Source: Chitiniphilus purpureus (lineage in GTDB: Bacteria; Pseudomonadota; Gammaproteobacteria; Burkholderiales; Chitinibacteraceae). Taken from it: a stretch of DNA of 64,000 bases. The notes below the pieces were generated by a model. That model searched no databases, was not told where the DNA came from, and was given only the letters and a program-made list of their open reading frames with translations. Positions 35,249 through 43,688 of the stretch are shown here, one piece after another. The stretch lies in the NCBI RefSeq assembly GCF_025642115.1, contig NZ_CP106753.1, forward strand, positions 1,573,501 through 1,637,500, given 5' to 3'. Each line of letters begins with the position of its first letter. Position 1 is the stretch's first letter. The position numbers and the translations under genes were made by a program.

Positions 35249-36217
35249 ATGCACTTTGATCTGCGCCTAAAGCTCGTCGGGCTGGGGATGTTGCTGTGTG
35301 GTGCCGTCCACGCCACCCCGTTGGCCGAGTGCCTGGGGTTTTCCGCCAACGATACGGTGCTGATCGTCAACCCCGACGATGTCGGCATGCATCGCGATCT
35401 GGACAAGGCGGCATTCGAGCTGCTGGATGAGGCACTGATCCAGGATCTTTCCGTGATGGCACCGGCCCCGAATTTTGCCGGGGCGGCACGTGAGGCCACT
35501 GCGCGTGGGCTGAAGGTCGGTGTGCACCTGACCTTGACCAACGAATGGCAGCAGGCGCTGCCCTGGGGGGGCGTGCTGCCGGCGGCGGAGGTGCCTTCGC
35601 TGTACAACCCGCAGGGCCGGTTGTGGGCCACGACCCGTGAGGTGGCCAAGCACGCCAAACCCGATGAGGTCAGGCGCGAGTTGCGGGCGCAGATCGCCAA
35701 GGTACGCGCTGCCGGGCTGCAGATCAGCCATCTGGATGCGCACATGATGTTCTGGGCTGCTGACCGCACGCTGTTTGAGATCTATGTGTCGCTGGGCGAG
35801 GAGACCGGCATCCCGGTGCTGATGCAAAGCGGGTTCCTGCCACTGGCGCAGCAGTTGGAAGTGAATCGCAAGCCTCAGGCCGCCGGCCTAGCCACACCCG
35901 ATACCTTCTCCATGCTGTACGACCCGCCGCAGCGTCAGCACGGCGTGCCGTATCGCGGCTACGAGACATTGCTGGCCCAGTTGCCGCCTGGCGTACATGC
36001 GCTGGCCATCCATCCTGGTACGGACAGCGCCGAGACCCGGCACGCCATCGCCGATCTGCCACTGCGCTTGAGCGATTTTGCGGTGTGGCGGCAAGGTGCG
36101 TTGCAGCGCCAGATCGCCGGGCGTGGGATCAAGACCAGCAGCTACGCCCCGCTCCATGCGCTGCAGCAGCAACTGCACGCCTCGCCCAAGGCCCATTGCC
36201 TGCAGCGCCGGCCGTGA
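35249..36217 (+). CDS. Exported YdjC/ChbG-type carbohydrate deacetylase
   Basis: A 322-residue protein with a signal peptide (MHFDLRLKLVGLGMLLCGAV, cleavage near HA-TP). The YdjC fold is shown by LIVNPDDVGMHRD (metal-binding D43/D44 pair and H48), VGVHLTLTNEW and ISHLDAHMMF, and the late LAIHPGTDSAET. ChbG enzymes remove one acetyl group from chito-oligosaccharides; a periplasmic or secreted version suits the chitin-degrading setting. It is single-gene and opens the chitin/envelope segment. Confidence 0.85.
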   Translation: MHFDLRLKLVGLGMLLCGAVHATPLAECLGFSANDTVLIVNPDDVGMHRDLDKAAFELLDEALIQDLSVMAPAPNFAGAAREATARGLKVGVHLTLTNEWQQALPWGGVLPAAEVPSLYNPQGRLWATTREVAKHAKPDEVRRELRAQIAKVRAAGLQISHLDAHMMFWAADRTLFEIYVSLGEETGIPVLMQSGFLPLAQQLEVNRKPQAAGLATPDTFSMLYDPPQRQHGVPYRGYETLLAQLPPGVHALAIHPGTDSAETRHAIADLPLRLSDFAVWRQGALQRQIAGRGIKTSSYAPLHALQQQLHASPKAHCLQRRP

Positions 36218-36853
36218 GCGATCCCATCGGGGCTGAACGGATCGTCACGGTGATCGGCTGCTCGTTGACGATGCGCCAATCGCCTTCCCGGTGAGGGGGC
36301 TCGCCGCTGTGCCTTCATGGCGTGACGCATGCACGCATGCACGCATGCACGCATGCACGCATGCACGCATGCTGCGCGGCATTGCCGGCATTGCCGGCAT
36401 GCGGCCTTAGTTGCGCGGCCGGCCGGGCCCTGAACGGATTCCACCCCGCCCCCCTAGTGCCACCGCTAGGCGTCCCGCCATGACCTGTGGCGTGCATGTC
36501 GTATAAGCAACGGCGATTGCGGCATGCCGTAGGGTGCAAGGGCAGGGCGTGCCCAAGCCCGGGTGCCAGCCCCGGTGGGTTCCGATGCCGCCTGCGCCCC
36601 CGTCCCGATCTTTGCCTGCCCTGCCATAGCGCACATGCCCGATGCATGCTGCGCGGCCCGGTTTGTCGTATTGGCTGTCCGGCTTGTCTGTGATTGCCCA
36701 GTCGTGCTTTGCGGTACATGGATTCTCCTATGCTGGGCGCGTCGCGCCGGTGCGCCAGCTCGGGTAGCCGGTGCGGCGCGCAGCCGGGCGCAAGCATCGG
36801 CTGCGCTGCACGATCACAACAACGGAGCATCACACTGAGAAAGGAGTCGATCG
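36218..36853 (+). other. Long intergenic region upstream of the lipoprotein chitinase
   Basis: About 640 bp without a supported gene. It contains the 8-bp tandem repeat at 36325 and a shorter duplicated ATTGCCGGC immediately after it (about 36380). It must include the chitinase promoter. Confidence 0.45.
36325..36372. repeat. Six perfect tandem copies of the 8-mer ACGCATGC
   Basis: 48 bp made of exactly six head-to-tail ACGCATGC units, each containing the palindrome GCATGC, so the array can also fold on itself. It lies 108 bp after the YdjC gene and about 480 bp before the chitinase start. Arrays of this sort expand and contract by slippage. Confidence 0.95.
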
Positions 36854-38113
36854 ATGTTGAAATATGTCACGCCCATCGTGCTTGCCGCCGTGCTGGCGGC
36901 CTGCGGTTCGGATGGGGATAACACAGTCAGGCCGACACCCACCCCCACCCCGACGCCGGTTCCCACTCCGGTGCCGCTGGCGGGGGAACTGGTGTCCTAT
37001 GTGCGCACCTGGCCGCTCGGTTCCACCCGTGCTGACATGGACAAGGGGGTGTACTGGCGCGCCGAGGATATCAAGGGCGATCGGATCAGCCGGCTCAATA
37101 TCGCATTTGGCCTGATCCGCAACGGAACCGAGGTCTATATCCGCGAACTGGAACCGCAGCCCACCTCCGACGGCACCGGCACCATCGCGCCGTTCAGCAA
37201 CATGTGGGATGAAGTCGCCAAGCTGCAGGCCAAGTATCCCTACCTGAAGATCAACTTCTCGATCGGCGGCTGGGGTGCGGACGGCTTCTCGGACATGGCA
37301 CTCACCAAGGAATCGCGCGCCAAGTTCATCGAGAACGTGCTGGCGGTGGTGCGCGAGCGCAAGCTCTCGGGCGTGGACATCGATTGGGAATACCCGGTCG
37401 GTCCGCCGTGGGGGGGCAGCGAGATCAAGGTGCGGCCGGAGGACCGGGAGAACTACCCGCTGCTGCTTGAGGAAATGAAGGCGGCGCTCAACCAGCTCTC
37501 GGCCGAGACCAAGCAAAGCTATGCGCTCTCGACCGCGGTGCCGGTGGCCAACTGGTTCTTCCAGGCCAATGACATCCCGCGGGTCGCCAAGGCGGTGGAT
37601 TTCCTCAAGGTGATGGCCTACGACATGTACGGCGGTTGGAGCCCCAACACCGGCCACCATGCCAATCTCTACCCCAATCCGGCCGATCCTGCCGCCGGGG
37701 GCGGGCGCAGTGTGTCGCAGGCGATGCAGGCCTACCTGAATCTGGGCGTGCCGCCGGAGAAGCTGCTGATGGGCGTGGCGTTCTATGGCCGGGCCTGGCG
37801 CGGTGTCACCCCGACCAACAACGGGTTGTACCAGAAGTTCACCAGCGCGGCCTTCCCGGACGGTGTCACCTGGGTGGACCTGAAGCGCGACTTCATCGAC
37901 AAGAATGGCTACGTGCGCTACTGGGACGATGTGGCCAAGGCGCCGTATCTGTTCAACGGCGATACCTTCATCACCTACGAGGATGCCGAAGGGCTGCGCT
38001 ACAAGGCCGACTTCATGAAGGAAAAGCAACTGGGCGGCATCATGATCTGGGAGCACGCCCATGACATGGACGGGGAGCTGATCACCCAGCTCAACCAGTA
38101 CATGCGCAAGTAA
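36854..38113 (+). CDS. GH18 chitinase, lipoprotein
   Basis: A 419-residue outer lipoprotein: signal MLKYVTPIVLAAVLAAC with lipobox C17, a Pro/Thr linker (about 27-41, PTPTPTPTPVPTP), then a GH18 barrel. INFSIGGWGADGFSD is the substrate strand, and SGVDIDWEYP (172-181) keeps the catalytic D175, D177 and E179, with Ser in place of the first motif Asp. VMAYDMYGGW and IMIWEHAHD are conserved. AGGAG lies 7 nt before the ATG. It probably degrades chitin at the cell surface or in the periplasm. Confidence 0.92.
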   Translation: MLKYVTPIVLAAVLAACGSDGDNTVRPTPTPTPTPVPTPVPLAGELVSYVRTWPLGSTRADMDKGVYWRAEDIKGDRISRLNIAFGLIRNGTEVYIRELEPQPTSDGTGTIAPFSNMWDEVAKLQAKYPYLKINFSIGGWGADGFSDMALTKESRAKFIENVLAVVRERKLSGVDIDWEYPVGPPWGGSEIKVRPEDRENYPLLLEEMKAALNQLSAETKQSYALSTAVPVANWFFQANDIPRVAKAVDFLKVMAYDMYGGWSPNTGHHANLYPNPADPAAGGGRSVSQAMQAYLNLGVPPEKLLMGVAFYGRAWRGVTPTNNGLYQKFTSAAFPDGVTWVDLKRDFIDKNGYVRYWDDVAKAPYLFNGDTFITYEDAEGLRYKADFMKEKQLGGIMIWEHAHDMDGELITQLNQYMRK

Positions 38114-38459
38114 GCGGGTCGGGGCGGTCACGCCCCGGTGGCCCGTGCGGTGCTCATCCGGGCTGCCGCACGGGTCGCCCCGGGCCACGCGGCATACATT
38201 CCCATCCCGTTTCGTTCTGCCAGGCAGCGCTTGCCTGCCCCTTCCTGGCCATTCCAGCCCCCGGCGCCGCGTATCTCCGTCATCGTGCATTACCAGGCTG
38301 CTCGCCTCAGCCGGCGCAAGGTCGGCGCGGTCACAGGCGCATCGACTGCTGTATGCACAATCTCAGCAGGGATACAGGCTTTCTGAATATTTACAAATGC
38401 CGGCGCATCGGTAATGCTGCCGCAGCATCGAGCCGTTCATCCGCAGCACAGGGGCCGCT
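38114..38459 (+). other. Gap between the chitinase and alpha-2-macroglobulin genes
   Basis: About 345 bp, no gene supported. A GGGGCG-GTCA-CGCCCC hairpin at 38121-38136 just after the chitinase stop lacks a T-run and may be a weak terminator. Confidence 0.4.
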
Positions 38460-41400
38460 ATGAAAACATGGATACTGCAGCGCAATGCACGCAAATTGGG
38501 GTTGGGGGCGCTGTTGGTCCTGCTGGTCGCTGCAGCGATCGGCGGCTGGTGGTGGGGACAGCGCAGCGGCGCCGGGCCGGCCAATGCCGGCCTGCCGCCA
38601 GCCTTGCCCGACAGCGAATTCGCGGTGCTGGGCTGCAAGGCGGGTTATTGGGACGATGCGCCGGCGCTGGCGATCAGCTTCTCGCGCCCGTTGCTGCGCA
38701 AACAGGCGCTCGACCAGTTGTTCCAGGTGACCGACCTGGGCGTGCTGCCCGAAGACAAGGCGGCGTCGGCGCCGGTGCAGAAGCCCAAGGCGGTCAGCGG
38801 CGAGTGGGTGCTGGACGACGAGGCACGCACCGCCTATTTCGCCTCCACCGCCAAGCGGCGCTATGCCATCTCGCTCAAGCCGGGTCTGCGATCGGACGAC
38901 CATGCGCGCATCGACCAGGGCCACCGGTGCGAAGTGGCGCTCGATGCGATGCCGCCGGCGTATTACTTCGCCAGCCGCGGTGTGGTGTTGCCGGCCAGCC
39001 AGAACGGCGGCCTGCCGGTGGTGACCGTCAACGTGCCCGAGGTGGACGTGCAGTTCCTGCGGGTGGCGCCGCAGCATATCCCGCGGTTTCTGGCGCAGGT
39101 GGTGGCGCCGCGCCGTGCCGACCGGTCCGGCGGCGAGCAGGAGGACGGGGAGGGTGAAGGGGGTGACGGGTCGCAGCTCACCTTGTCGGGGGCGGTCAGC
39201 GGCTGGACCCTGCAGAACCTCAAGCGCATCACCCAGAGCGTCTATCTGGGCCGCTTCCTGACCGATCCGCGCCCGCATCGCCGCAACGTTTCCTTTCTGC
39301 CGGTGGAAAACATCAAGGAGCTGCAGGCGCCCGGCATCTATGTGGCGGTGATGAGCCAGCCGGGCCGCTTCGGCTACGAATACCAGGTGACTTATTTCTA
39401 TGTCACCGATATCGGCCTGCACGTGCACCGCGGTCACAGGCAGATCGATGCCTTTGCCACCTCGCTCAAGCACGGCGAGGCGCTGTCGGGCGTGTCATTC
39501 GAGCTGCTGGACACGCACGGCAAGGTACTGGCCCACGCGAGCGGTGACGGTGAAGGACACGCCGTGCTCGCCGATGTGCCGGACAGCGCGCGGGCGCTGG
39601 TGGCGCGCAAGGGCGAACAGCTGGCCACGCTGGCGCTGTTCGAGCCGGGGCTGGATCTGTCCGAATACGATATCGGCGGCCATCTGCCGCGCAATGCCAA
39701 GCTGTTCGCCTACAGTGGCCGCGATCTGTATCGCCCCGGCGAGCGCTTCTTTGTCTCGGTCCTGGCGCGCGATACCGATGGTCGCCCACTGCCGGCGCTG
39801 CCGCTCACTGCCACCCTCAAGCGCCCGGACGGCCAGACGGTGCAAAGCGCCACCTGGCAGCCCGACTCCAAACTGCCCGGCTACTACCAGCGGCAGCTGG
39901 CGCTGCCTGCCGATGCACAGACCGGCACCTGGCTGCTCGAACTGCGGGCCGATCCGGCGGCCAAGTCGGCCGACACCGTGCTGAAGCTGCAGGTCGAGGA
40001 GTTCCTGCCCGAGCGGATGAAGCTGGCGCTGCAGGCCGCGGTGCCGGCGGCTGGCGCGCTCGGCGGGTTCGATGTGGCGGTGCAGGGCGCCTACCTGTTC
40101 GGCTCGCCGGCTTCGGGCAACCGGCTGCTCGGCACTGTATTCGCCGAGCGCCTGCCGCAGGCGCTGCCGCGGCAATGGCCCGGCTTCCTGTTTGGCGATT
40201 TCGCCGACGACGAGCGCAAGCAGCGCCGCGAGCTGGAGGAGGTGGCGCTGGACGAGGCCGGCCGTGCCAGCGTGACCGTGCCGCTCGAACTCGCCGGTGC
40301 CAAGTCGCCGATGCTGGCGCGCGCCTCGTTCAGCCTGCTCGAATCGGGTGGCCGGCCGGTGGTGCGCTCGATCGAGCACACGCTGTGGCCGGCCGAGGCC
40401 ATGGTCGGCATCCGGCCGCTGTTCGATCGCGATGTGGCGCGCGAGAACGACAAGGCCGCGTTCGAGCTGGTGCGGGTGACGCAGGCCGGCGTGCCTGCGC
40501 CACCGGTGACCGCCAAGGTGCGCCTGATCCGCGAGGACCGCGACTTCTACTGGCGCCACGACGATCAGCGTGGCTGGCATTCGGGCTACACCGAAACCGA
40601 CCAGCCGGTGTACAGCGGCACCGTGCTGCTCAAGGGCCGCGCTGCATTGGCCCTGCCGGTCACATGGGGCCGCTACCGGCTGGAAGTGGAGGACCCGGAC
40701 ACCCGCCTCGCCGCACGCTATCGCTTCTATGCCGGTTGGGGGGCGCAGGATGCAGAGGCGATGGGCAATCGTCCCGACCGGGTGAACCTGAAGCTGGCGG
40801 GTGTGCCGGCCAAGCCGGGTGGCCAGGTAAGGTTGACCATCCTGCCGCCGCACGACGGCGAGGCGCTGGTGATGGTCGAGGGCGACAAGGTGCTGTGGCG
40901 CAAGCGCGTGTCGGTATCGGCCAAGGGCACCGAGGTCGACATCCCGGTGGCGGCGGATTGGAAGCGGCACGATCTGTACGTTTCGGTGGTCGCGTTCCGC
41001 CCGGGCAGCAAAGGGGATCGCGTCACGCCGGCGCGCGCGCTGGGGCTGGCCTATCTGCCGCTGGCCAGTGCCGAGCGCAAGTTCAGGCTGGCGCTGGCCG
41101 CACCGCGCCAGGCCAGGCCGCAGACCCGGGTACCGGTAAAGCTCAAGCTGGATGTGCCGGACAGCACGGCGTTCGTCACGCTGTCGGCGGTGGATGTGGG
41201 CATCCTCAACATCACCCGCTTCAAGACCCCTGATCCGTTCGACTTCCTGTTCGGCAAGCATCGCTACGGGCAGGATCTGGCGGACCTCTATGGCAAGCTG
41301 ATCGAGAAGATGGAAGGCAATGCCGGCAAGCTCAAGTGGGGGGGCGACAGTGCGATGCGCGGCAGCCAGGAGCGGCCGAGCAAGGTCAAGCTGGTCGATC

Positions 41401-43562
41401 TCTTCAGCGGCCCGGTGCGCTTTGACGCCAAGGGTGAAGCCACGGTGATGCTGGATATCCCCGATTTCAACGGCACCCTGCGGCTGATGGCGGTGGCCGC
41501 CAGTGCCTCGCGCTACGGCAATGCCGAGGCCGAGCTGACCGTGGCGGCGCCGGTGGTGGCCGAGCTGGCGACGCCGCGCTTCATCTCGCCGGGCGACCAG
41601 GCGACGCTGGCGCTGGATGTGACCAACCTGACCGGTGCCACGCAGACCTTCACGGTCCGTCTCAGCGCCGGCAGGCCGGTGCGCATCCGGGAGGGCGAGC
41701 AGAAGATCACGCTCAAGGACAAGGAGCGCCGCACGCTGCGCTACACCGCCGATGCCACCGATGCCTATGGGCTGGCGCGGCTCGATTTCTCGGTGGCGGG
41801 CAGGGTTGCCGGCAAGCCGCTGCTGATCAAGCGCGACGCAGCGTTGCAGGTGCAGCCGCCGTTGCCGCTGGAGCGCAATGTCACCCGGGTCAAGCTTGAT
41901 CCGGGGGCCGAGCAGGCGGTCGGCGGCGAGGTGATCGCGCGTTACCACGCCGATTCGGCGGCGGTCACGCTCACGGTGTCCAATACGCCGCCGCTCAATG
42001 TGCGCTCGCTGATCAAGGGCCTGCTCGACTACCCCTACGGCTGCCTGGAGCAGACCACCAGCGCGGCCTATCCGCACCTGTTCGTCGACGAGGCGGCCGC
42101 CCGGTCCTACGGGCTCACACCGCGCACCCGCGAGGAGCGCGCCCGTTTCATCGAAGGCGCGCTCGCCCGCATCGCCGGCATGCAGCAAAGCGACGGCGGC
42201 TATTCGCTCTGGGGCGGTGGCGGCGGCAGCGGCGAGCCCTGGCTGTCCGCCTATGTGGCGGGCTTCTACCAGGATGCGCGCGAAGCCGGTTTTGCCGTGC
42301 CGGACATGCTCTACCGGCGCACGCAGGATTGGTTGCTGACGCAGCTGCAGCAGGCGCCGGCCGATTTTCCGGGCTATGGCAAGCGGCTCGCCGACAAGCT
42401 GGGCGAAGCAGGCGTGGTCAAGGGGACGCTCGACGGCGGCGAGTACGAACAGCTGCGCATGGATCACCAGCGGTTCGCCGCCGCGGCGCATCAGGGCTAC
42501 GTGCTGGCGCGCGACCAGAAGGCGCCGCTGGCGACCTTGCGGGTGCTGTTCGACAAATATGCGCCCCGGGCGCGCTCGCCGCTGGCACTGGTGCAACTGG
42601 GGCTGGCGCTCAAGCTGATGGGCGACCAGAAGCGCGCCGCCGCCGCCTTCGAGCTGGCGTTCCGGCGCCCCTATGGCATCGCTGCAGCCTATGACGGCGG
42701 CTGGGGGGAATGGCTGGGCGACTACGGCAGCGCGGTGCGTGACCGGGCGCTTGCCTACGCCTTGCTGGTGCGCCACGGCATCACCCACCCGCAGCGCGAG
42801 AACATGCTGTATGAGCTGGCCGACACGCTCAAAGGCACACGCGGGGCGTACTACTCGACGCAGGAACGACTGGCGCTGCTGTTGGCGGCGCGCGCCGCCG
42901 GCACGCAGGCACAGGGCGAGTGGCAGGCCACGTTGCAGACCGGGGCCAGCGCGCGGACGCTCTCGGGCAGGCACAGCCAGAGCGTGACGCTGGACGCGGC
43001 GCAGCTCGCGCAGGGCGTGAAGCTGGTGAACCGGCATGGCGGCCCCCTGTTTGCCGAGATCGAAGCGAGCGGCTATCTGCGTGAGCTGCCCAAGCCGCGC
43101 GGCGAGGAGATCCAGCTGGAGCGCCGCTGGTTCTTCGCCGACGGCAAGCCGTACGACGGCCGCGCGCTCAAGGTGGGTGAAACGCTGATCGCGCGTCTGC
43201 AGGTGAGCGCGCGCCAGCGCATCGAGGATGGCCTGATCGTCGACCGGATCCCGGCCGGGCTGGAGATCGAGAACCTCAACCTGAGCGACGGCGAGCGGCT
43301 GGACCGGCTGCAGGTGGAAGGCCGACCGTTGCGCGAGGCGCTGCAGGACGAGCGCGTCAAGCATCGCGAGTTCCGCGACGATCGTTTCGTCGCCGCCGCA
43401 CGGATCGACGGCTCGCGTCTGGCGCTATATTACCTGCTGCGGGTGGTCACCCCGGGTCGTTTCGTGGTGCCCCCGAGCTATGCCGAGGATATGTACCGGC
43501 CGCAGCTGATCGGCATCGGTGCCGCGAGCCCGGCGATCACGGTGACCGACCCGCGCGGATGA
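38460..43562 (+). CDS. Bacterial alpha-2-macroglobulin (YfhM-like)
   Basis: A 1700-residue periplasmic protease trap. The N-terminal membrane anchor is KLGLGALLVLLVAAAIGGWW (11-30). There is no lipobox, so it is anchored by the helix, unlike lipidated E. coli YfhM. Several macroglobulin domains follow (YSGRDLYRPGERFFVSVLAR, LFSGPVRFDAKGEATVML), then the thioester domain with the intact C-L-E-Q motif (YPYGCLEQTTSA, C1195) and the all-helical TED region, ending GRFVVPPSYAEDMYRPQLIG. It traps attacking proteases by thioester bonding. The usual partner pbpC is not next to it. Confidence 0.95.
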   Translation: MKTWILQRNARKLGLGALLVLLVAAAIGGWWWGQRSGAGPANAGLPPALPDSEFAVLGCKAGYWDDAPALAISFSRPLLRKQALDQLFQVTDLGVLPEDKAASAPVQKPKAVSGEWVLDDEARTAYFASTAKRRYAISLKPGLRSDDHARIDQGHRCEVALDAMPPAYYFASRGVVLPASQNGGLPVVTVNVPEVDVQFLRVAPQHIPRFLAQVVAPRRADRSGGEQEDGEGEGGDGSQLTLSGAVSGWTLQNLKRITQSVYLGRFLTDPRPHRRNVSFLPVENIKELQAPGIYVAVMSQPGRFGYEYQVTYFYVTDIGLHVHRGHRQIDAFATSLKHGEALSGVSFELLDTHGKVLAHASGDGEGHAVLADVPDSARALVARKGEQLATLALFEPGLDLSEYDIGGHLPRNAKLFAYSGRDLYRPGERFFVSVLARDTDGRPLPALPLTATLKRPDGQTVQSATWQPDSKLPGYYQRQLALPADAQTGTWLLELRADPAAKSADTVLKLQVEEFLPERMKLALQAAVPAAGALGGFDVAVQGAYLFGSPASGNRLLGTVFAERLPQALPRQWPGFLFGDFADDERKQRRELEEVALDEAGRASVTVPLELAGAKSPMLARASFSLLESGGRPVVRSIEHTLWPAEAMVGIRPLFDRDVARENDKAAFELVRVTQAGVPAPPVTAKVRLIREDRDFYWRHDDQRGWHSGYTETDQPVYSGTVLLKGRAALALPVTWGRYRLEVEDPDTRLAARYRFYAGWGAQDAEAMGNRPDRVNLKLAGVPAKPGGQVRLTILPPHDGEALVMVEGDKVLWRKRVSVSAKGTEVDIPVAADWKRHDLYVSVVAFRPGSKGDRVTPARALGLAYLPLASAERKFRLALAAPRQARPQTRVPVKLKLDVPDSTAFVTLSAVDVGILNITRFKTPDPFDFLFGKHRYGQDLADLYGKLIEKMEGNAGKLKWGGDSAMRGSQERPSKVKLVDLFSGPVRFDAKGEATVMLDIPDFNGTLRLMAVAASASRYGNAEAELTVAAPVVAELATPRFISPGDQATLALDVTNLTGATQTFTVRLSAGRPVRIREGEQKITLKDKERRTLRYTADATDAYGLARLDFSVAGRVAGKPLLIKRDAALQVQPPLPLERNVTRVKLDPGAEQAVGGEVIARYHADSAAVTLTVSNTPPLNVRSLIKGLLDYPYGCLEQTTSAAYPHLFVDEAAARSYGLTPRTREERARFIEGALARIAGMQQSDGGYSLWGGGGGSGEPWLSAYVAGFYQDAREAGFAVPDMLYRRTQDWLLTQLQQAPADFPGYGKRLADKLGEAGVVKGTLDGGEYEQLRMDHQRFAAAAHQGYVLARDQKAPLATLRVLFDKYAPRARSPLALVQLGLALKLMGDQKRAAAAFELAFRRPYGIAAAYDGGWGEWLGDYGSAVRDRALAYALLVRHGITHPQRENMLYELADTLKGTRGAYYSTQERLALLLAARAAGTQAQGEWQATLQTGASARTLSGRHSQSVTLDAAQLAQGVKLVNRHGGPLFAEIEASGYLRELPKPRGEEIQLERRWFFADGKPYDGRALKVGETLIARLQVSARQRIEDGLIVDRIPAGLEIENLNLSDGERLDRLQVEGRPLREALQDERVKHREFRDDRFVAAARIDGSRLALYYLLRVVTPGRFVVPPSYAEDMYRPQLIGIGAASPAITVTDPRG

Positions 43563-43632
43563 TGGCGGGCTGCGCCGGGTCCCGGCCGGCGCAGCCCTTT
43601 GCCGCCAGCTGACGCTTGCGCTGCGCCTGCCG

Positions 43633-43667
43633 AAAAGCCACCGGCCGGGTAGGGCCCGGCCGGTGGC
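43633..43667 (-). terminator. Terminator of phoX
   Basis: A perfect 13-bp stem (GCCACCGGCCGGG / CCCGGCCGGTGGC) with a 5-nt loop, followed on the minus strand by TTTT (43636-43633). It lies 22 bp beyond the phoX stop. Confidence 0.85.
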
Positions 43668-43688
43668 GGATTGCGCCATGGCGTCGGA

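Noticed and set aside
36325..36372. CRISPR array
   Set aside because: The repeats are 8 bp, contiguous and without spacers; no cas genes are in the window.
36830..38290. A 486-codon minus-strand frame
   Set aside because: It is antisense to the GH18 chitinase gene, with His/Arg-rich low-information protein.
39495..43364. A very long open frame (about 1289 codons) on the minus strand
   Set aside because: It is antisense to the alpha-2-macroglobulin gene, which has clear domains and a thioester motif. Long antisense frames are common in GC-rich codon use.
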